In this document: positions 1-9,649 of the stretch, piece after piece | Position numbering within the stretch: position 1 is the stretch's first letter | Layout of the letters: each line of letters opens with the position of its first letter | NCBI RefSeq assembly: GCF_040869035.1 | Contig: NZ_CP162101.1 | Span: 806,001-870,000 of the forward strand | Length of the DNA stretch: 64,000 nt | DNA from: Vibrio sp. NTOU-M3 | GTDB lineage: Bacteria; Pseudomonadota; Gammaproteobacteria; Enterobacterales; Vibrionaceae | Direction: 5' to 3' | The notes under the pieces: model-generated | Database searches by the model: none | What the model was told of the DNA's origin: nothing | What the model saw: the letters and a program-made list of their open reading frames with translations, nothing else | Program-made: the position numbers and the translations under genes

Positions 1-215
1 CACGTTATTAGATGTTTTTATCTCTGAGGCTAGTTATACATATAAAAATTAACTTCATCTATTTTGAAAATAATTTTTTAGTCATTGATCACAGATTTTC
101 TCCATTTGGTTTGAAGGAAATTTTTATTTGTGGTGATAATTAAATCAACAAAGGGACGTATTCATCTGTGAATGCAAATTAACACTATAAAAAACATAAG
201 GTTATAGGGGGATAC

Positions 216-1823
216 ATGAACGGTATCTTTTCTGTGTTACAAAAAATTGGGCGTGCGTTTATGTTGCCAATCGCCGTCCTTCCAATGGCTGGTATTTTGC
301 TCGGTGTAGGCGGAGCTTTTACCAGTGGACCATTAATTGAGACGTACAATCTCACCTTCCTTGCTCCGGGGACTCTCGCTAATCAATTTTTAATTCTCTG
401 TTTTAAAGCGGGTCTGTTTGTTTTCTTGAACTTGCCGTTGCTGTTTGCCGTCGGGGTGGCGATTGGTATGGCAAACCAAAATAAAGAAACCGCAGCACTT
501 TCGGCAGTACTGGGCTTTTTGCTGTTTCATACCGTGATTGGCGCAGTGTTGGGCTTTCAAGGACTTACGCCAGATACAACAACAGTAGAGGCGTTGATTG
601 CTGCGGGCGCGCAAGCCGATGAAGCGGTTGGTTTAGCTTCCTTATACACCAAAGAATTGGGTATCTTTACCCTGCAAACTGGGGTATTTGGTGGTATCGC
701 TTGTGGTTTGTTGTCTGCATTTGTGACCAACCGTTATTCCAATGTTCAGCTTCCTGACTACTTAGCATTCTTTAGTGGTAACCGCCTAGTTCCTGTAATG
801 ACGATGCTATTCTTCATCCCACTGGCGTTTGCATTTCCATTCTTCTGGCCACCGGTATTCAAATCGATTGTATTTGCAGGTGAAGCTTTCTCTGCAATGG
901 GCTACATCGGTACGTTTTTCTACGGCTCTTTGATGCGCTTGCTGAACGTTTTCGGTCTGCACCATGCGATTTATCCGCTATTCTGGTACACCGAGTTGGG
1001 TGGTGTTCAGGAAGTGGCAGGTCAAATGGTGTCTGGTGGACAAAAAATCTTCTTTGCTCAACTGGCGGATCCAACCACAACACACTTTAGTTCTGAAGCA
1101 ACGCGTACCATGACGGGTGGCTTCTTACCTATGATGTTTGGTTTACCAGCGGCAGCATTGGCGATGTATCGTTGTGCGGATGACAAGAACAAGGCGAAAG
1201 TGAAAGGGATTTTATTCTCGGCAGCATTGACCTCTTTCTTAACTGGGATCACGGAACCGCTAGAGTTTACCTTCCTATTTGTTGCTCCTGTCTTGTACGC
1301 GATTCATGCAGTCCTTGAAGGCGTTGCCTATATGCTGATGCATATGTTGGATGTGGCAGTTGGGATCACGTTCTCACGCGGTATTATCGACTTTACATTC
1401 TTCGGTTTACTGCAAGGAACTGCGAAAACGTCGTATCAATGGATTCTGATTCTAGGTCCTGTTTATGCAGTGGTGTACTACTTCGTATTCAGCTTTATGA
1501 TCCGCAAGTTTAACTACTCAACACCGGGTCGTAATGACGCTGAAAGCAAACTGTACACACGTAAGGATTACGACGGAAAAGAAAATCCATTAATCGATGA
1601 GATTGTGCAGAACTTAGGTGGTAAAGAGAACATCGCTTCGATTGATGCCTGCATTACTCGCCTAAGAATTACCGTAGTTGATGAGGCAAAACCAGCAGCA
1701 GATGACGTTTGGAAGTCACTGGGTGCCAAAGGCGTGATTCGCTCTGGTACGGGTATTCAGCTTATCTACGGTACACAAGCTGAAATTTACAAAAACCAGA
1801 TTATAGAAAAATATCAATTGTAG
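216..1823 (+). CDS. PTS transporter, glucose-type EIICB
   Basis: Inner-membrane sugar permease that phosphorylates its substrate during uptake, using phosphate from HPr/EIIA. The 535-aa product has an N-terminal EIIC channel of about ten hydrophobic segments (residues ~10-420), containing the conserved GITEPLEFTFLF stretch. The C-terminal EIIB domain (~455-535) has the phosphorylated cysteine in DACITRLR (Cys479). Length and domain order fit the PtsG/MalX group; no EIIA domain is fused and none is nearby, so it must use one encoded elsewhere. The start is preceded by a GGGGG Shine-Dalgarno sequence. The gene is monocistronic and closed by a strong terminator. The family call is secure; the sugar (glucose, maltose or another) cannot be decided from sequence. 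Confidence 0.9.
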   Translation: MNGIFSVLQKIGRAFMLPIAVLPMAGILLGVGGAFTSGPLIETYNLTFLAPGTLANQFLILCFKAGLFVFLNLPLLFAVGVAIGMANQNKETAALSAVLGFLLFHTVIGAVLGFQGLTPDTTTVEALIAAGAQADEAVGLASLYTKELGIFTLQTGVFGGIACGLLSAFVTNRYSNVQLPDYLAFFSGNRLVPVMTMLFFIPLAFAFPFFWPPVFKSIVFAGEAFSAMGYIGTFFYGSLMRLLNVFGLHHAIYPLFWYTELGGVQEVAGQMVSGGQKIFFAQLADPTTTHFSSEATRTMTGGFLPMMFGLPAAALAMYRCADDKNKAKVKGILFSAALTSFLTGITEPLEFTFLFVAPVLYAIHAVLEGVAYMLMHMLDVAVGITFSRGIIDFTFFGLLQGTAKTSYQWILILGPVYAVVYYFVFSFMIRKFNYSTPGRNDAESKLYTRKDYDGKENPLIDEIVQNLGGKENIASIDACITRLRITVVDEAKPAADDVWKSLGAKGVIRSGTGIQLIYGTQAEIYKNQIIEKYQL

Positions 1824-1851
1824 TTAGGGTACTTGTATCACTCTTCTGTTT

Positions 1852-1874
1852 GGGGCCTGTCCGGCCCCTTTTTT
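1852..1874 (+). terminator. Rho-independent terminator of the PTS gene
   Basis: GGGGCC and GGCCCC form a perfect 6-bp GC stem around a 5-nt loop, followed by six T. It lies 28 bp after the PTS stop codon. Confidence 0.92.
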
Positions 1875-1887
1875 ACATTGTAAATTA

Positions 1888-1993
1888 GGGTCTGTTGATC
1901 TTTCACGGTTAAATTTCGTTCGAATTTAAGCTCTGACTTGTATAAAGAGCCCACAAATGGATGCAAAAATCATCTCGAAAGATCCACAGACCC
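1888..1993. mobile_element. MITE-like non-autonomous element, short copy (106 bp)
   Basis: The element starts GGGTCTGTTGATCTTTC and ends with the near-complement GAAAGATCCACAGACCC, giving 17-bp terminal inverted repeats with one mismatch. It is flanked by TA on both sides, compatible with a TA target duplication. Both ends match the 263-bp element at 22020-22282. This copy lacks the ~157-bp middle; the deletion lies near a CGAAT direct repeat present in the long copy. It has no coding capacity. A mobilising transposase family is not identifiable here; TA duplications are typical of IS630/Tc1-type elements. Confidence 0.75.
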
Positions 1994-2010
1994 TAGTCAA
2001 TGCTTGAGCC

Positions 2011-2037
2011 CTTTTCCGCTTGATTTTGACGGAAAAG
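2011..2037 (-). terminator. Possible weak terminator of the HD-domain gene
   Basis: CTTTTCCG and CGGAAAAG form an 8-bp stem just downstream of the HD gene stop codon. There is no good U-tract on the minus strand, so function is uncertain. Confidence 0.3.
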
Positions 2038-2053
2038 CGTCTCTGTTTTGGTT

Positions 2054-2695
2054 TTACGTATCACTGACTTCGGATTTTAGCTGACGCAAGTAGTGATACA
2101 TAAAATCAGTGCGATGGTCTGCTTCTTCGCGCGCCGATTTCGTATTCATGGCTAACGCAAGTTTAAGTAGCTTGGTGTACATATGGTCGAGAATAAATGT
2201 GCTGTCATCGGGCTCACGCTCGGCGCAGAAGGTATCTTCCGTGTTGTACAGAGCGCGGTTTAGGGTTGCACCTACTTGAACACAGCGTGCAATACCTATG
2301 GCGCCTAAAGCATCAAGCCGATCAGCGTCTTGTACGATTTTAGCTTCCAAGGTGCGTGTCGGGACCCGTGCGCTGTAGCTGTGGGCAACAATCGCATGAC
2401 GAATACCATCGAGGTACTCTTCTGGGTAGTTGATTTTTTGCAAAAACTGAATGGCTTTATTTGCGGCGATGGTTGAACTTTGGTTTCTTTCTGGATGATC
2501 TTTTTCATAGGAAAAGCAGTCATGAAGATAAGCGGCTGGCACCACGACTTCCTCAATTGCGCCTTCTTTTTCGCAGAGCATTTTAGCGGCTTTAACCACT
2601 CTCAATACATGGTTGATGTCATGGGCTAAATCTTGAGCCATCTCGGCTTGAATGAATTCGATAAATTGGGCTTCAAACTGTTCAGTTATTTTCAC
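2054..2695 (-). CDS. HD-domain phosphohydrolase (YedJ-like)
   Basis: Predicted cytoplasmic metal-dependent phosphohydrolase of the HD superfamily. Visible metal-binding motifs are DINHVLRV near residue 28, the HD doublet in AYLHDCF (~60), and the distal aspartate in VQDADRLDALGAIGIAR (~125). Length (~213 aa) and motif spacing fit the small stand-alone HD proteins related to E. coli YedJ, whose substrate is not established. Start choice: GAGGAG sits directly against an ATG at 2701 but six bases before the GTG at 2695, so GTG is preferred. Convergent with the PTS gene, with a MITE copy in between. Confidence 0.8.
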   Translation of the reverse strand: MKITEQFEAQFIEFIQAEMAQDLAHDINHVLRVVKAAKMLCEKEGAIEEVVVPAAYLHDCFSYEKDHPERNQSSTIAANKAIQFLQKINYPEEYLDGIRHAIVAHSYSARVPTRTLEAKIVQDADRLDALGAIGIARCVQVGATLNRALYNTEDTFCAEREPDDSTFILDHMYTKLLKLALAMNTKSAREEADHRTDFMYHYLRQLKSEVSDT

Positions 2696-2701
2696 TCGCA
2701 T

Positions 2702-3876
2702 CTCCTCAGGGGGTTGCCGTTTTGAACATCTTTTACTTGATACTACTGAGGCAAATCAGGCGCTTCAATGCCTAAAATCAGGGGATGTGGATACATTCAA
2801 AATTTGAAAAATAAACGATGACTCATGCTATATGTTGGTTTTCTTAATCAAAAAGATCATGGTTTAGTGTTGAGTTATATTGGCTTGGATAGTGATAATT
2901 TGTGAGTTTTTGATGTTATTAAATTCAACCAGAAGTCGCTATCCAGTGAAGTCGTCATCAGGCGCTTTAGCTATCTGGTTTGTGGCATTTTCCTGCGATA
3001 AACCTTTTTAAGTTAGCTTAATCTCAATTCAATAGATCTTGCCTCTTGTCAGCAAGAGAGAGGTTCAATATGGATGACTTTTCAAGTCGTCATTGGGCTA
3101 TTTTCCAAGATTATTGGAAAAGGAATACAAGTTTGAATGGGGAAAGTGACTGCATTAATGAATGCAGTTCGCTTGGCAGGTAGTGGCTAGTTAGGTCTTG
3201 AACCAGAGCTGTTTTGTGATGTGTCAGCCAGTTGAGAGTAGAGGTGTTATTACCGTTCTTGATTTAACTGACGAGTTAAGAATTTTACTTTAACTTGTTG
3301 TAAATAATGGGTATTTCTCTTTTGTTGCGGAGGGTTGTCTCACTGTGGACGGTGTTTGGATAATAGCGCTTGGCTCTATCTTTGCGGTTAGAACTTTGCC
3401 AGTATCGATTACCATAATTGGCGCTTAGCAAATATGGTTGCTTGTCTAGATTTGCCCGAACTTAGCAAGGAGCCAAGATTGAAGTGACGATACGTGCTCG
3501 AACGTGATGGCCGATATCGCCGTATCATCAATGTATTAATAGCGCTTGTTTGAGGTGGCTCGCATAGTCGCTTGAGGCGGTTTGGTGTTGTAAAGGTTGA
3601 GTACTGTTGCACGTCTTTTATTCCAAGCCTCGATGGTAGCTCAAACAAACCAGTTTTTGCTGAATGAACATCACGCAATTTTGATGAAGCTTTGTGTTGA
3701 AAAAGTAACCAGCATCACTCTTGTCGGCAAATATAAGGGTATATTCAATTCTGTTGTTAAACTTTGGTCAGAGACTATGTTCAGCATTGATGATTCTATA
3801 GTTTGGATGACAACTAACGCTTCCAAAGGCAGAAGCGTTAGTTATCTGGGTTGTTCCATTGAGAGCTGTGTTTCAA
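2702..3876. other. Gene-poor region of about 1.2 kb
   Basis: No convincing gene was found here. Open frames on both strands (for example + 3597-3923, which would overlap the LysR gene end) have no recognisable domain, no good ribosome site and unconvincing composition. A few small dyads are present, the best being the 12-bp hairpin at 3812-3843. It may be decayed accessory DNA or may hold a small RNA. Confidence 0.5.
3812..3843. repeat. Perfect 12-bp inverted repeat downstream of the LysR gene
   Basis: AACTAACGCTTC, an 8-nt loop, then GAAGCGTTAGTT. It lies 33 bp beyond the LysR stop codon on the minus strand and lacks a U-tract. It could be a transcript-end hairpin. Confidence 0.55.
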
Positions 3877-4779
3877 TCAATGTGATTTTAGTTTATCGAA
3901 CTGAGCTTTGGCAAAATCAATAAATGCTCTGAGTCGTTTTGGTTGGTAGCGGTCTTTATGGTAAATGGCAGAAAACTCGACATGAGGGATATGCCACTGC
4001 GTAAAGACTTCTTCAAGTTGTCCTTGAGCCATTTCTTCGGTGCAATAAATGGTAGGGACGCGGATGATGCCGTTATTGGTTAATGCTCCTTTGACCAGAA
4101 CACGTCCATTTTTACACTGTAAGCGACCTTTGATAGGTACATCGACTTTCTCTCCATTGTCATTGCTGACAAAACTCCATCGGGTGACAGAGCCAGTAAG
4201 ACAGTGGTGCTGAGTTAAATCTCTAGGATGGGTGGGGCGACCTTGTTGTTTAAGGTAGGTTGGGCTGGCCAGTGTACTGATTTGGACATCCATGATCTTA
4301 CGAGCAACAAACCCTGCATCCTCTAACTTGCCCATGCGAAAGGCAATATCGAAATCGTCTTCGATCAGATCGATGCGGTGGCTGCTAAAGTCGAGGAAAA
4401 TCGAGACATCAGGATGCAGCTCCATAAAGTCTGTTGCAATTTGCGCGATGAGCTCTTCACCTAAATACCCACCGACACAGTTAATACGAATTTCTCCGCG
4501 GATCGCTTCGACATCATCAACCGCTGCCAACAATGCTTGATCAATACTATGAAGCGCTTGCTCGCACTGCTGGTAAAACGCTTTGCCAGCTTCTGTCAGC
4601 TTCAATGTCCTTGTGGTTCGGATCAGCAATGTGACCCCCATTTGTGCTTCTAAACTGCTTATCTGGCGTGAAACGTGTGATCGAGAAACACTGAGTGCTT
4701 CTGCTGCCTTAGTGAAGTTGCCCAGTTGTGCGATAAAAACAAATGAGCGGATGTCAGACAAATTGACTTGATTAAGCAT
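3877..4779 (-). CDS. LysR-family transcriptional regulator
   Basis: DNA-binding regulator with an N-terminal winged helix-turn-helix (residues 1-60; TKAAEALSVSRSHVSRQISSLE is the typical recognition region) and a LysR substrate-binding domain (~90-295). The start was set at 4779 because the protein then begins MLNQVNLSDIRSF and is 300 aa, the usual LysR length; the upstream extension adds 19 non-conserved residues. It is divergent from the short-chain dehydrogenase, with 148 bp between the starts, the common layout in which a LysR protein controls the neighbouring oxidoreductase. The inducer is unknown. Confidence 0.9.
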   Translation of the reverse strand: MLNQVNLSDIRSFVFIAQLGNFTKAAEALSVSRSHVSRQISSLEAQMGVTLLIRTTRTLKLTEAGKAFYQQCEQALHSIDQALLAAVDDVEAIRGEIRINCVGGYLGEELIAQIATDFMELHPDVSIFLDFSSHRIDLIEDDFDIAFRMGKLEDAGFVARKIMDVQISTLASPTYLKQQGRPTHPRDLTQHHCLTGSVTRWSFVSNDNGEKVDVPIKGRLQCKNGRVLVKGALTNNGIIRVPTIYCTEEMAQGQLEEVFTQWHIPHVEFSAIYHKDRYQPKRLRAFIDFAKAQFDKLKSH

Positions 4780-4927
4780 AGCGATGGCCCCGAGGATAAC
4801 TTTCTTTATTGTTGCACCATGACAACAGTGTTTCAACTCAAGTGATATATATCAACAAAATGGATGGGAGTAATATCTTCTCCATCGCAGCAATGGCTGC
4901 TCTAACTGAATCTTGAGGAATGAAAAG

Positions 4928-5647
4928 ATGAAAAAACTGATTGTGATTACTGGTGCAAGTTCGGGTATTGGTGAAGCGATTGCTCGTCGTCTGAGCGATG
5001 AAGGGCACCCTCTACTTCTTTTAGCGCGCCGTGTTGAACGTTTGGAAGCATTGAACCTGCCAAACACAATGTGCGAAAAAGTTGATGTGACAGACAAAGC
5101 GACTTTTGAAGCCGCCATTGCCAAAGCAGAAGAGAAATTTGGTCCAGCTGATGCGCTAGTAAACAATGCGGGTGTAATGTTACTGGGTCAAATTGATACT
5201 CAAGATGCGGCAGAGTGGAAGTCGATGTTTGATGTTAACGTACTTGGCCTGCTAAATGGCATGCAGTCGGTACTGGCACCAATGAAAGCTCGTAATTCTG
5301 GCACCATCATCAATATCAGCTCGATTGCAGGTAAGAAAACCTTCCCTGACCATGCGGCTTACTGTGGCACTAAGTTCGCTGTTCATGCGATTTCAGAGAA
5401 TGTTCGTGAAGAAGTGGCGGCATCCAATGTACGCGTCACCACGATTGCACCGGGCGCCGTTGAAACTGAATTGCTGTCTCACACCACATCACAAGCGATC
5501 AAAGATGGTTACGATTCGTGGAAAACAGACATGGGTGGCGTTTTAGCTGCCGATGATGTTGCACGTGCGGTTGTGTTTGCTTACCAACAGCCACAAAACG
5601 TCTGCATTCGTGAAATTGCCCTCGCACCAACGAAGCAACAACCATAA
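4928..5647 (+). CDS. Short-chain dehydrogenase/reductase (SDR)
   Basis: Cytoplasmic NAD(P)-dependent oxidoreductase of the classical SDR family (239 aa). Visible motifs are the cofactor-binding TGASSGIG at residues 8-15, NNAG (~84-87), the catalytic serine in NISSIAG, and the YxxxK pair in AAYCGTKFAVH. GAGGAATGAAAAG supplies the ribosome site for the ATG at 4928; an upstream ATG at 4913 has none. It is divergent from the LysR gene, which probably regulates it, and followed by a terminator. The family is certain, the substrate is not; YdfG-like hydroxy-acid or aldehyde reductases are closest in size. Confidence 0.9.
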   Translation: MKKLIVITGASSGIGEAIARRLSDEGHPLLLLARRVERLEALNLPNTMCEKVDVTDKATFEAAIAKAEEKFGPADALVNNAGVMLLGQIDTQDAAEWKSMFDVNVLGLLNGMQSVLAPMKARNSGTIINISSIAGKKTFPDHAAYCGTKFAVHAISENVREEVAASNVRVTTIAPGAVETELLSHTTSQAIKDGYDSWKTDMGGVLAADDVARAVVFAYQQPQNVCIREIALAPTKQQP

Positions 5648-5671
5648 GCTCCAAATTACGTTCCGCGTAAT

Positions 5672-5697
5672 AAAACCAGTCACTTGTGGCTGGTTTT
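5672..5697 (+). terminator. Terminator of the SDR gene
   Basis: AAAACCAGTCAC pairs with the following strand ending GGCTGGTTTT (one G-T pair), 25 bp after the SDR stop codon, with a short T-rich tail. Confidence 0.75.
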
Positions 5698-5774
5698 ACT
5701 CTCTAATGGTAAGAGATTATTGAACGGCAGTGGCATTAACATGTAACCGTCTAAGTTGGCTCAGTATTATATGG

Positions 5775-5958
5775 ACTACAAATCTAAGTATTCGACTTTT
5801 GCGGTACTCACCGTATCCGTTATCGGCAAGAATGCGGGGTAGTGGAAGGCGTCTTGATTTCAGACCTGAAGTCTGGTGCTTCCCCTTTAATCTATACTGT
5901 ATTTGACCCTACGTCTCCTTAGGTCGTTTGCCAATCAGTTTGCGCTGGTTGGCTTTTT
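5775..5958 (+). ncRNA. Candidate small RNA (intergenic transcript with its own terminator)
   Basis: Between the SDR terminator and the minus-strand torZ terminator is a second plus-strand terminator: GCCAATCAG, 6-nt loop, CTGGTTGGC and five T (5930-5958), with no protein gene ahead of it. A TATTAT -10-like hexamer lies near 5766-5772, and imperfect dyads are visible within 5840-5930. This is the layout of a stand-alone sRNA. The 5' end is a guess and no known Vibrio sRNA was recognised. Confidence 0.35.
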
Positions 5959-5978
5959 ATTGTGGGCTTAAAAACAAA

Positions 5979-6002
5979 AAAGCGGTGCCTTAGCACCGCT
6001 TT
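5979..6002 (-). terminator. Terminator of torYZ operon 1
   Basis: AAAGCGGTGC, loop CTTA, GCACCGCTTT. On the minus strand the 10-bp stem is followed by a run of T interrupted by one G. It lies 22 bp after the torZ stop codon. Confidence 0.88.
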
Positions 6003-6023
6003 GTATCGTGATATTAAACGGGG

Positions 6024-8471
6024 TTAACCGTTCTTAGGTGGAACAAATGCCGTTAGCTCTAGCTCAGGGCCTTGGTACTTTTCAATGCGTACCAGCGCTG
6101 AGTTTGCCGCACAGCCATTGGCAAGGCGTGAGGTTGGAATGTCCAGAGTTAAGACGTTAGCACCGCCGTTTTTACACAGGCCAGTCGCTTTGTCTAGATC
6201 CGGCCAGCCACCTTCGTGGATACAAACAGAACCTTGTTTGATGCGGTCTGTGACTTCAGCGCCAACCAGTACTTGACCACGTTGGTTGAATGCACGAACC
6301 AAATCACCACTTTTAATGCCACGTGCTTTGGCGTCTTCTGGATGAATCCAGATAGGCTCACGATTCGCCACAGCATATTGCTCGCGTAATTTAGCGTAGT
6401 TGAACTGGCTATGCAGGCGATGAGCCGCATGAGCTGTCATCAATTGCAGTTCGCCTTGTTTTGCACTTCCGGTGTATTCCGTTGGTGCCATCCACGTTGG
6501 GTGCGCAGGGCAATCCTCCAGTTCGTAACCTTCGATGGTTTTCGAGAAGATTTCAATTTTGCCACTTGGTGTGCCTAGTGGGTTCATCACTGGATTTTCA
6601 CGGAAGTCAGCGTAACGCACAAACTGGGCATTTTTCTCGTTCCACTTCATTTCGATAAGCTGATTGTCTTCCCAGAACTTGCTGAAGTTTGGCATTGCAA
6701 CGCGTGCAGAGCGGCCACTCTTTTGCGCCGCTTTGTAGAAGCTGTAAAGCCACTCCATCTCTGTTTTGCTTTCGGTGTACACCTCACGGCCACCTTCGCC
6801 AAGCAAGCCCGCCATGTCAGCGAAAACATCAAAGTCGCTGCGAGCTTCACCTTGCGGCTCGACCACTTGTTTCATCGGCACTAAGTGCTGATTACTGTAG
6901 TCGCCAGTCATGGTCAAATCGTTACGCTCAAACGAGGTGGTGATTGGCAACACGATATCCGCGTGTTTTGCAGCGGCTGTCCAGTACGGTTCTGAAATGA
7001 CAACCAATTCTGGTTTTTGCCACGCTTTGATCAAGCGGTTAGTGTCTTGGTGGTGGGTAAAGTTACCGCCACCAGCCCACCAGATCATTTTAATGTCTGG
7101 GAAGGTCAGATCATGGCCGTTATGGTGGTATGACTTACCCGGGTTCTCCAGTGCTTCAACGATACGTGCAACTGGGAAGCTTTGTACTGCGCCAGACACA
7201 GCCCAGTCGTTACCTGCAGATGAACCACCGCCAATTGAAGCTGAAATTGCAGGCAGCACACCCGCATCACGTGCAGGGTTACCACCGTTAGAGTAGTGGT
7301 ATGAGAAACCAAAACCACCGCCCGGTAGGCCAATTTGACCCAACATGGCAGCGAGCACCACTAGCATCCAGTGACGTTGCTCACCATATTGCTGACGCTG
7401 CATACCCCAACCTGCCATCAGCATAGTGCGGTTTTTACTGAAAATGTCAGCCAGCAGCTCAATTTGTTTTGTTGGAACGCCACAAATGTCAGAGGCCCAT
7501 TGTGCGGTTTTTTCTACGCCATCTTCTTTACCCAGTAGGTAAGTTTCAAACTTTTCGTAGCCAATGGTGTACTTGTTGATGAACTCAACATCGTGTTTGC
7601 CTTGCTTGATTAAGGTGTGCGCGATACCCATCATCATGGCAACGTCAGTCATTGGGTGCGGTGCAATCCACTGTGCATTGTCACCAAAGAACTCGATGGT
7701 TTCTGAGCGAATCGGATCGATAGCAATAACCGTCTTGCCAGATTTCTTCAACTCATGGAAGAACTCTAAGCCCTTAGTATCGCTCGAACTCCACGCAGTT
7801 TTTAGCGTGTTAATTGGGTTCAGACCCCAAAGAACAACAACATCACTGTGCTCCAGCACCATAGGGTAGGTGGTTTGTTGCTCATACACTTCGATAGAGC
7901 CAACCACGTGCGGCATGATGATCTGCGCCGCACCAGTCGAGTAATCCCCAAGGTGACCAGAATAGCCGCCCGCCATACTCATGTAGCGTTGTAACAGCGT
8001 TTGAGCTTTATGGAGCACACCACTCGAGCGCCAACCGTAAGATCCGGCAAAGACAGACGCTGGGCCGTTTTCTTTACGGATGCGCATCTGTTGCTCGTGG
8101 ATCAGTTGATATGCTTGATCCCAACTTACGCGAACAAACTCGTCACTGCCACGCACGCCTTCAGGTGCGGCAGGGTTGTTCAAAAAGCCTTTGCGCACCA
8201 TTGGGTATTTTACGCGAGCTTGAGTATGAACCTGATCAGGGCCAGTACTCTGCAGGCTGTTTGGAACCGTTTGTGCCAATGCATTGGTGGTCGAAACCAG
8301 TTTTCCATCTTGCACTTCACACAACAGTGGGCCCATACGACCTGCGGTAAGAATGCCTTTGCCACGTTTGTCTGAACTTGCGACAGACATCGGTGAGAAA
8401 GAGGTAAATGCCATTGCGCCAGCAGCCATGCCTGAGCCTTTCAGGAATCCACGACGTGTTAATTGAGTCAT
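6024..8471 (-). CDS. torZ: TMAO/S-oxide reductase catalytic subunit, TorZ type (copy 1)
   Basis: Periplasmic molybdenum enzyme that reduces trimethylamine N-oxide and related N- or S-oxides in anaerobic respiration. At 815 aa it matches E. coli TorZ/BisZ (~809) rather than TorA. It starts with a Tat signal ([10 protein letters not shown], then a hydrophobic stretch ending near VASS), so it folds with bis-MGD in the cytoplasm before export. The molybdenum-ligand serine lies in GDYSTGAAQ, and [12 protein letters not shown] and [15 protein letters not shown] are TorZ-like cofactor-pocket segments. It lies 15 bp downstream of torY in one operon and is very similar to the copy at 10878-13331. Substrate range is inferred from the family. 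Confidence 0.93.
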   Translation of the reverse strand: MTQLTRRGFLKGSGMAAGAMAFTSFSPMSVASSDKRGKGILTAGRMGPLLCEVQDGKLVSTTNALAQTVPNSLQSTGPDQVHTQARVKYPMVRKGFLNNPAAPEGVRGSDEFVRVSWDQAYQLIHEQQMRIRKENGPASVFAGSYGWRSSGVLHKAQTLLQRYMSMAGGYSGHLGDYSTGAAQIIMPHVVGSIEVYEQQTTYPMVLEHSDVVVLWGLNPINTLKTAWSSSDTKGLEFFHELKKSGKTVIAIDPIRSETIEFFGDNAQWIAPHPMTDVAMMMGIAHTLIKQGKHDVEFINKYTIGYEKFETYLLGKEDGVEKTAQWASDICGVPTKQIELLADIFSKNRTMLMAGWGMQRQQYGEQRHWMLVVLAAMLGQIGLPGGGFGFSYHYSNGGNPARDAGVLPAISASIGGGSSAGNDWAVSGAVQSFPVARIVEALENPGKSYHHNGHDLTFPDIKMIWWAGGGNFTHHQDTNRLIKAWQKPELVVISEPYWTAAAKHADIVLPITTSFERNDLTMTGDYSNQHLVPMKQVVEPQGEARSDFDVFADMAGLLGEGGREVYTESKTEMEWLYSFYKAAQKSGRSARVAMPNFSKFWEDNQLIEMKWNEKNAQFVRYADFRENPVMNPLGTPSGKIEIFSKTIEGYELEDCPAHPTWMAPTEYTGSAKQGELQLMTAHAAHRLHSQFNYAKLREQYAVANREPIWIHPEDAKARGIKSGDLVRAFNQRGQVLVGAEVTDRIKQGSVCIHEGGWPDLDKATGLCKNGGANVLTLDIPTSRLANGCAANSALVRIEKYQGPELELTAFVPPKNG

Positions 8472-8486
8472 AATTATTTCTCTCTC

Positions 8487-9581
8487 TTAGTGACCAACCA
8501 CATCTTTTGCGTGGTGCTGGAAGAACTTGGTAAGAATCTCTAGGTTCTCATCGGCAATATCGGTGCGTTCACCCATAGCTTTCGCAACCGGGCCCCATGC
8601 ATTCACTGTGAAGTGATTGGCTGGGATCTTAGCGTGACAGGTTGAACAGTAAACGTTGTCCAGCTCTTGTGCGTAAGTCCAAACTGGCTCTAGATCATCC
8701 AGTACAGGCTGATTAATTTGCGCAGTCAGTGTTACTGGACGCCATTCATTGCCATAAGCATCAGCTTCGAATTCACCAGCATTCAGCGCTTTTTGACCTT
8801 GCTCGGTCAGAGTTGCAACGATTGAGCGTTTACCCAGATCCATGTACAGCACTTGTTCTGCACCTTTCATTTGGTACGCGTCTAGTTCGACAGTGCGTTC
8901 ATCACCATTGGCACTTACCACTTTCAGTTCCGTTGTTGGATTGATGGTGCCCAGTTCACCCATATCGATGGCCGTCGCTGGATAAACAACTTTAGCGTCA
9001 GCTGCGGTTTGTTTAGTGAACGCCATTAAGGTGTCGAATGCTTTGCTGTCTAGCTCGGCTTCTGGAGCGAAGTGAGCCACACCTTTGTGACAATCGATAC
9101 AGGTTTGATCGTTGTCTTTTGCGTATTGGTGCATCTTCGCAGCATCTGCTGATTGTTCAAACTGTTCCATGGCGCCAAAGTCGTGGCATGAACGACACGT
9201 TGCAGAGTCGTTTTCGCGGAACTGTTGCCAAACCGTTTCAGCAAGCTCTTTACGATGAGCTTCGTATTTTTCTGGCGTATCGATCTTGCCAGTAACGAAC
9301 TCGTGGTAGATGTCTTTTGATGCTCTTACTTTTGTAATGAGGTAATCCATCGGATCCGATGGGATGTGGCAGTCTGAACATTCTGCACGGATACCCTTCG
9401 CATTACTAAAGTGAACAGAGCCCTGATATTCCTTATACGGGATGTCCATTGAGTGACAAGATACACAGAACTCGGTATCTGATGTGTAGTGCATTACAGC
9501 GGCGGTGCCGCCTAGGGTCAGCCAGCCGATACCCATACCAGCGGCCGCTACCAGTGCGATATAGCGTTTTTTTATTGACAT
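8487..9581 (-). CDS. torY: Pentahaem cytochrome c, TorY/TorC family (copy 1)
   Basis: Membrane-anchored electron donor that takes electrons from menaquinol and passes them to the periplasmic reductase. It has an N-terminal anchor (~5-25), a NapC/NirT-type tetrahaem part (CVSCH, CSDCH, CRSCH, CIDCH) and a C-terminal fifth haem (CSTCH), the TorC/TorY architecture; length 364 aa against ~366 for E. coli TorY. The ATG at 9581 gives the same length and N-terminus as copy 2. A TTG at 9623 with AAAGGAG in front could add 14 residues, but that AAAGGAG is part of a NarP-like box, so the ATG is preferred. Confidence 0.92.
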   Translation of the reverse strand: MSIKKRYIALVAAAGMGIGWLTLGGTAAVMHYTSDTEFCVSCHSMDIPYKEYQGSVHFSNAKGIRAECSDCHIPSDPMDYLITKVRASKDIYHEFVTGKIDTPEKYEAHRKELAETVWQQFRENDSATCRSCHDFGAMEQFEQSADAAKMHQYAKDNDQTCIDCHKGVAHFAPEAELDSKAFDTLMAFTKQTAADAKVVYPATAIDMGELGTINPTTELKVVSANGDERTVELDAYQMKGAEQVLYMDLGKRSIVATLTEQGQKALNAGEFEADAYGNEWRPVTLTAQINQPVLDDLEPVWTYAQELDNVYCSTCHAKIPANHFTVNAWGPVAKAMGERTDIADENLEILTKFFQHHAKDVVGH

Positions 9582-9626
9582 AATTAGTAATATCTTTTTA
9601 AGAATGTTTACATTGCGCCGCAAATT

Positions 9627-9642
9627 TACTCCTTTAGAGGTA
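9627..9642 (-). promoter_or_regulatory. NarP/NarL-type 7-2-7 inverted heptamer upstream of torYZ-1
   Basis: On the minus strand TACCTCT-AA-AGGAGTA fits the NarP/NarL heptamers TACYYMT and AKRRGTA in 7-2-7 arrangement at every position. It is centred 22 bp downstream of an FNR-like box and has a counterpart at 14481-14496. Binding is inferred. Confidence 0.65.
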
Positions 9643-9649
9643 GCTTGTC

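Noticed and set aside
1..215. CRP site upstream of the PTS gene
   Set aside because: Only one half-site (TGATCACA near 88-95) is convincing; the other half is poor, so it is not listed as a feature.
3812..3843. Possible integron attC site
   Set aside because: The dyad has no 7-bp core-site pairs of attC type, there is no cassette array around it and no integrase.
3597..3923. 108-aa plus-strand frame in the gene-poor region
   Set aside because: It overlaps the end of the LysR gene, has no ribosome site and no recognisable domain or protein-like composition.
6085..8466. Several long plus-strand frames opposite torZ and torY
   Set aside because: These are shadows of conserved minus-strand genes, have no ribosome sites and match no family.
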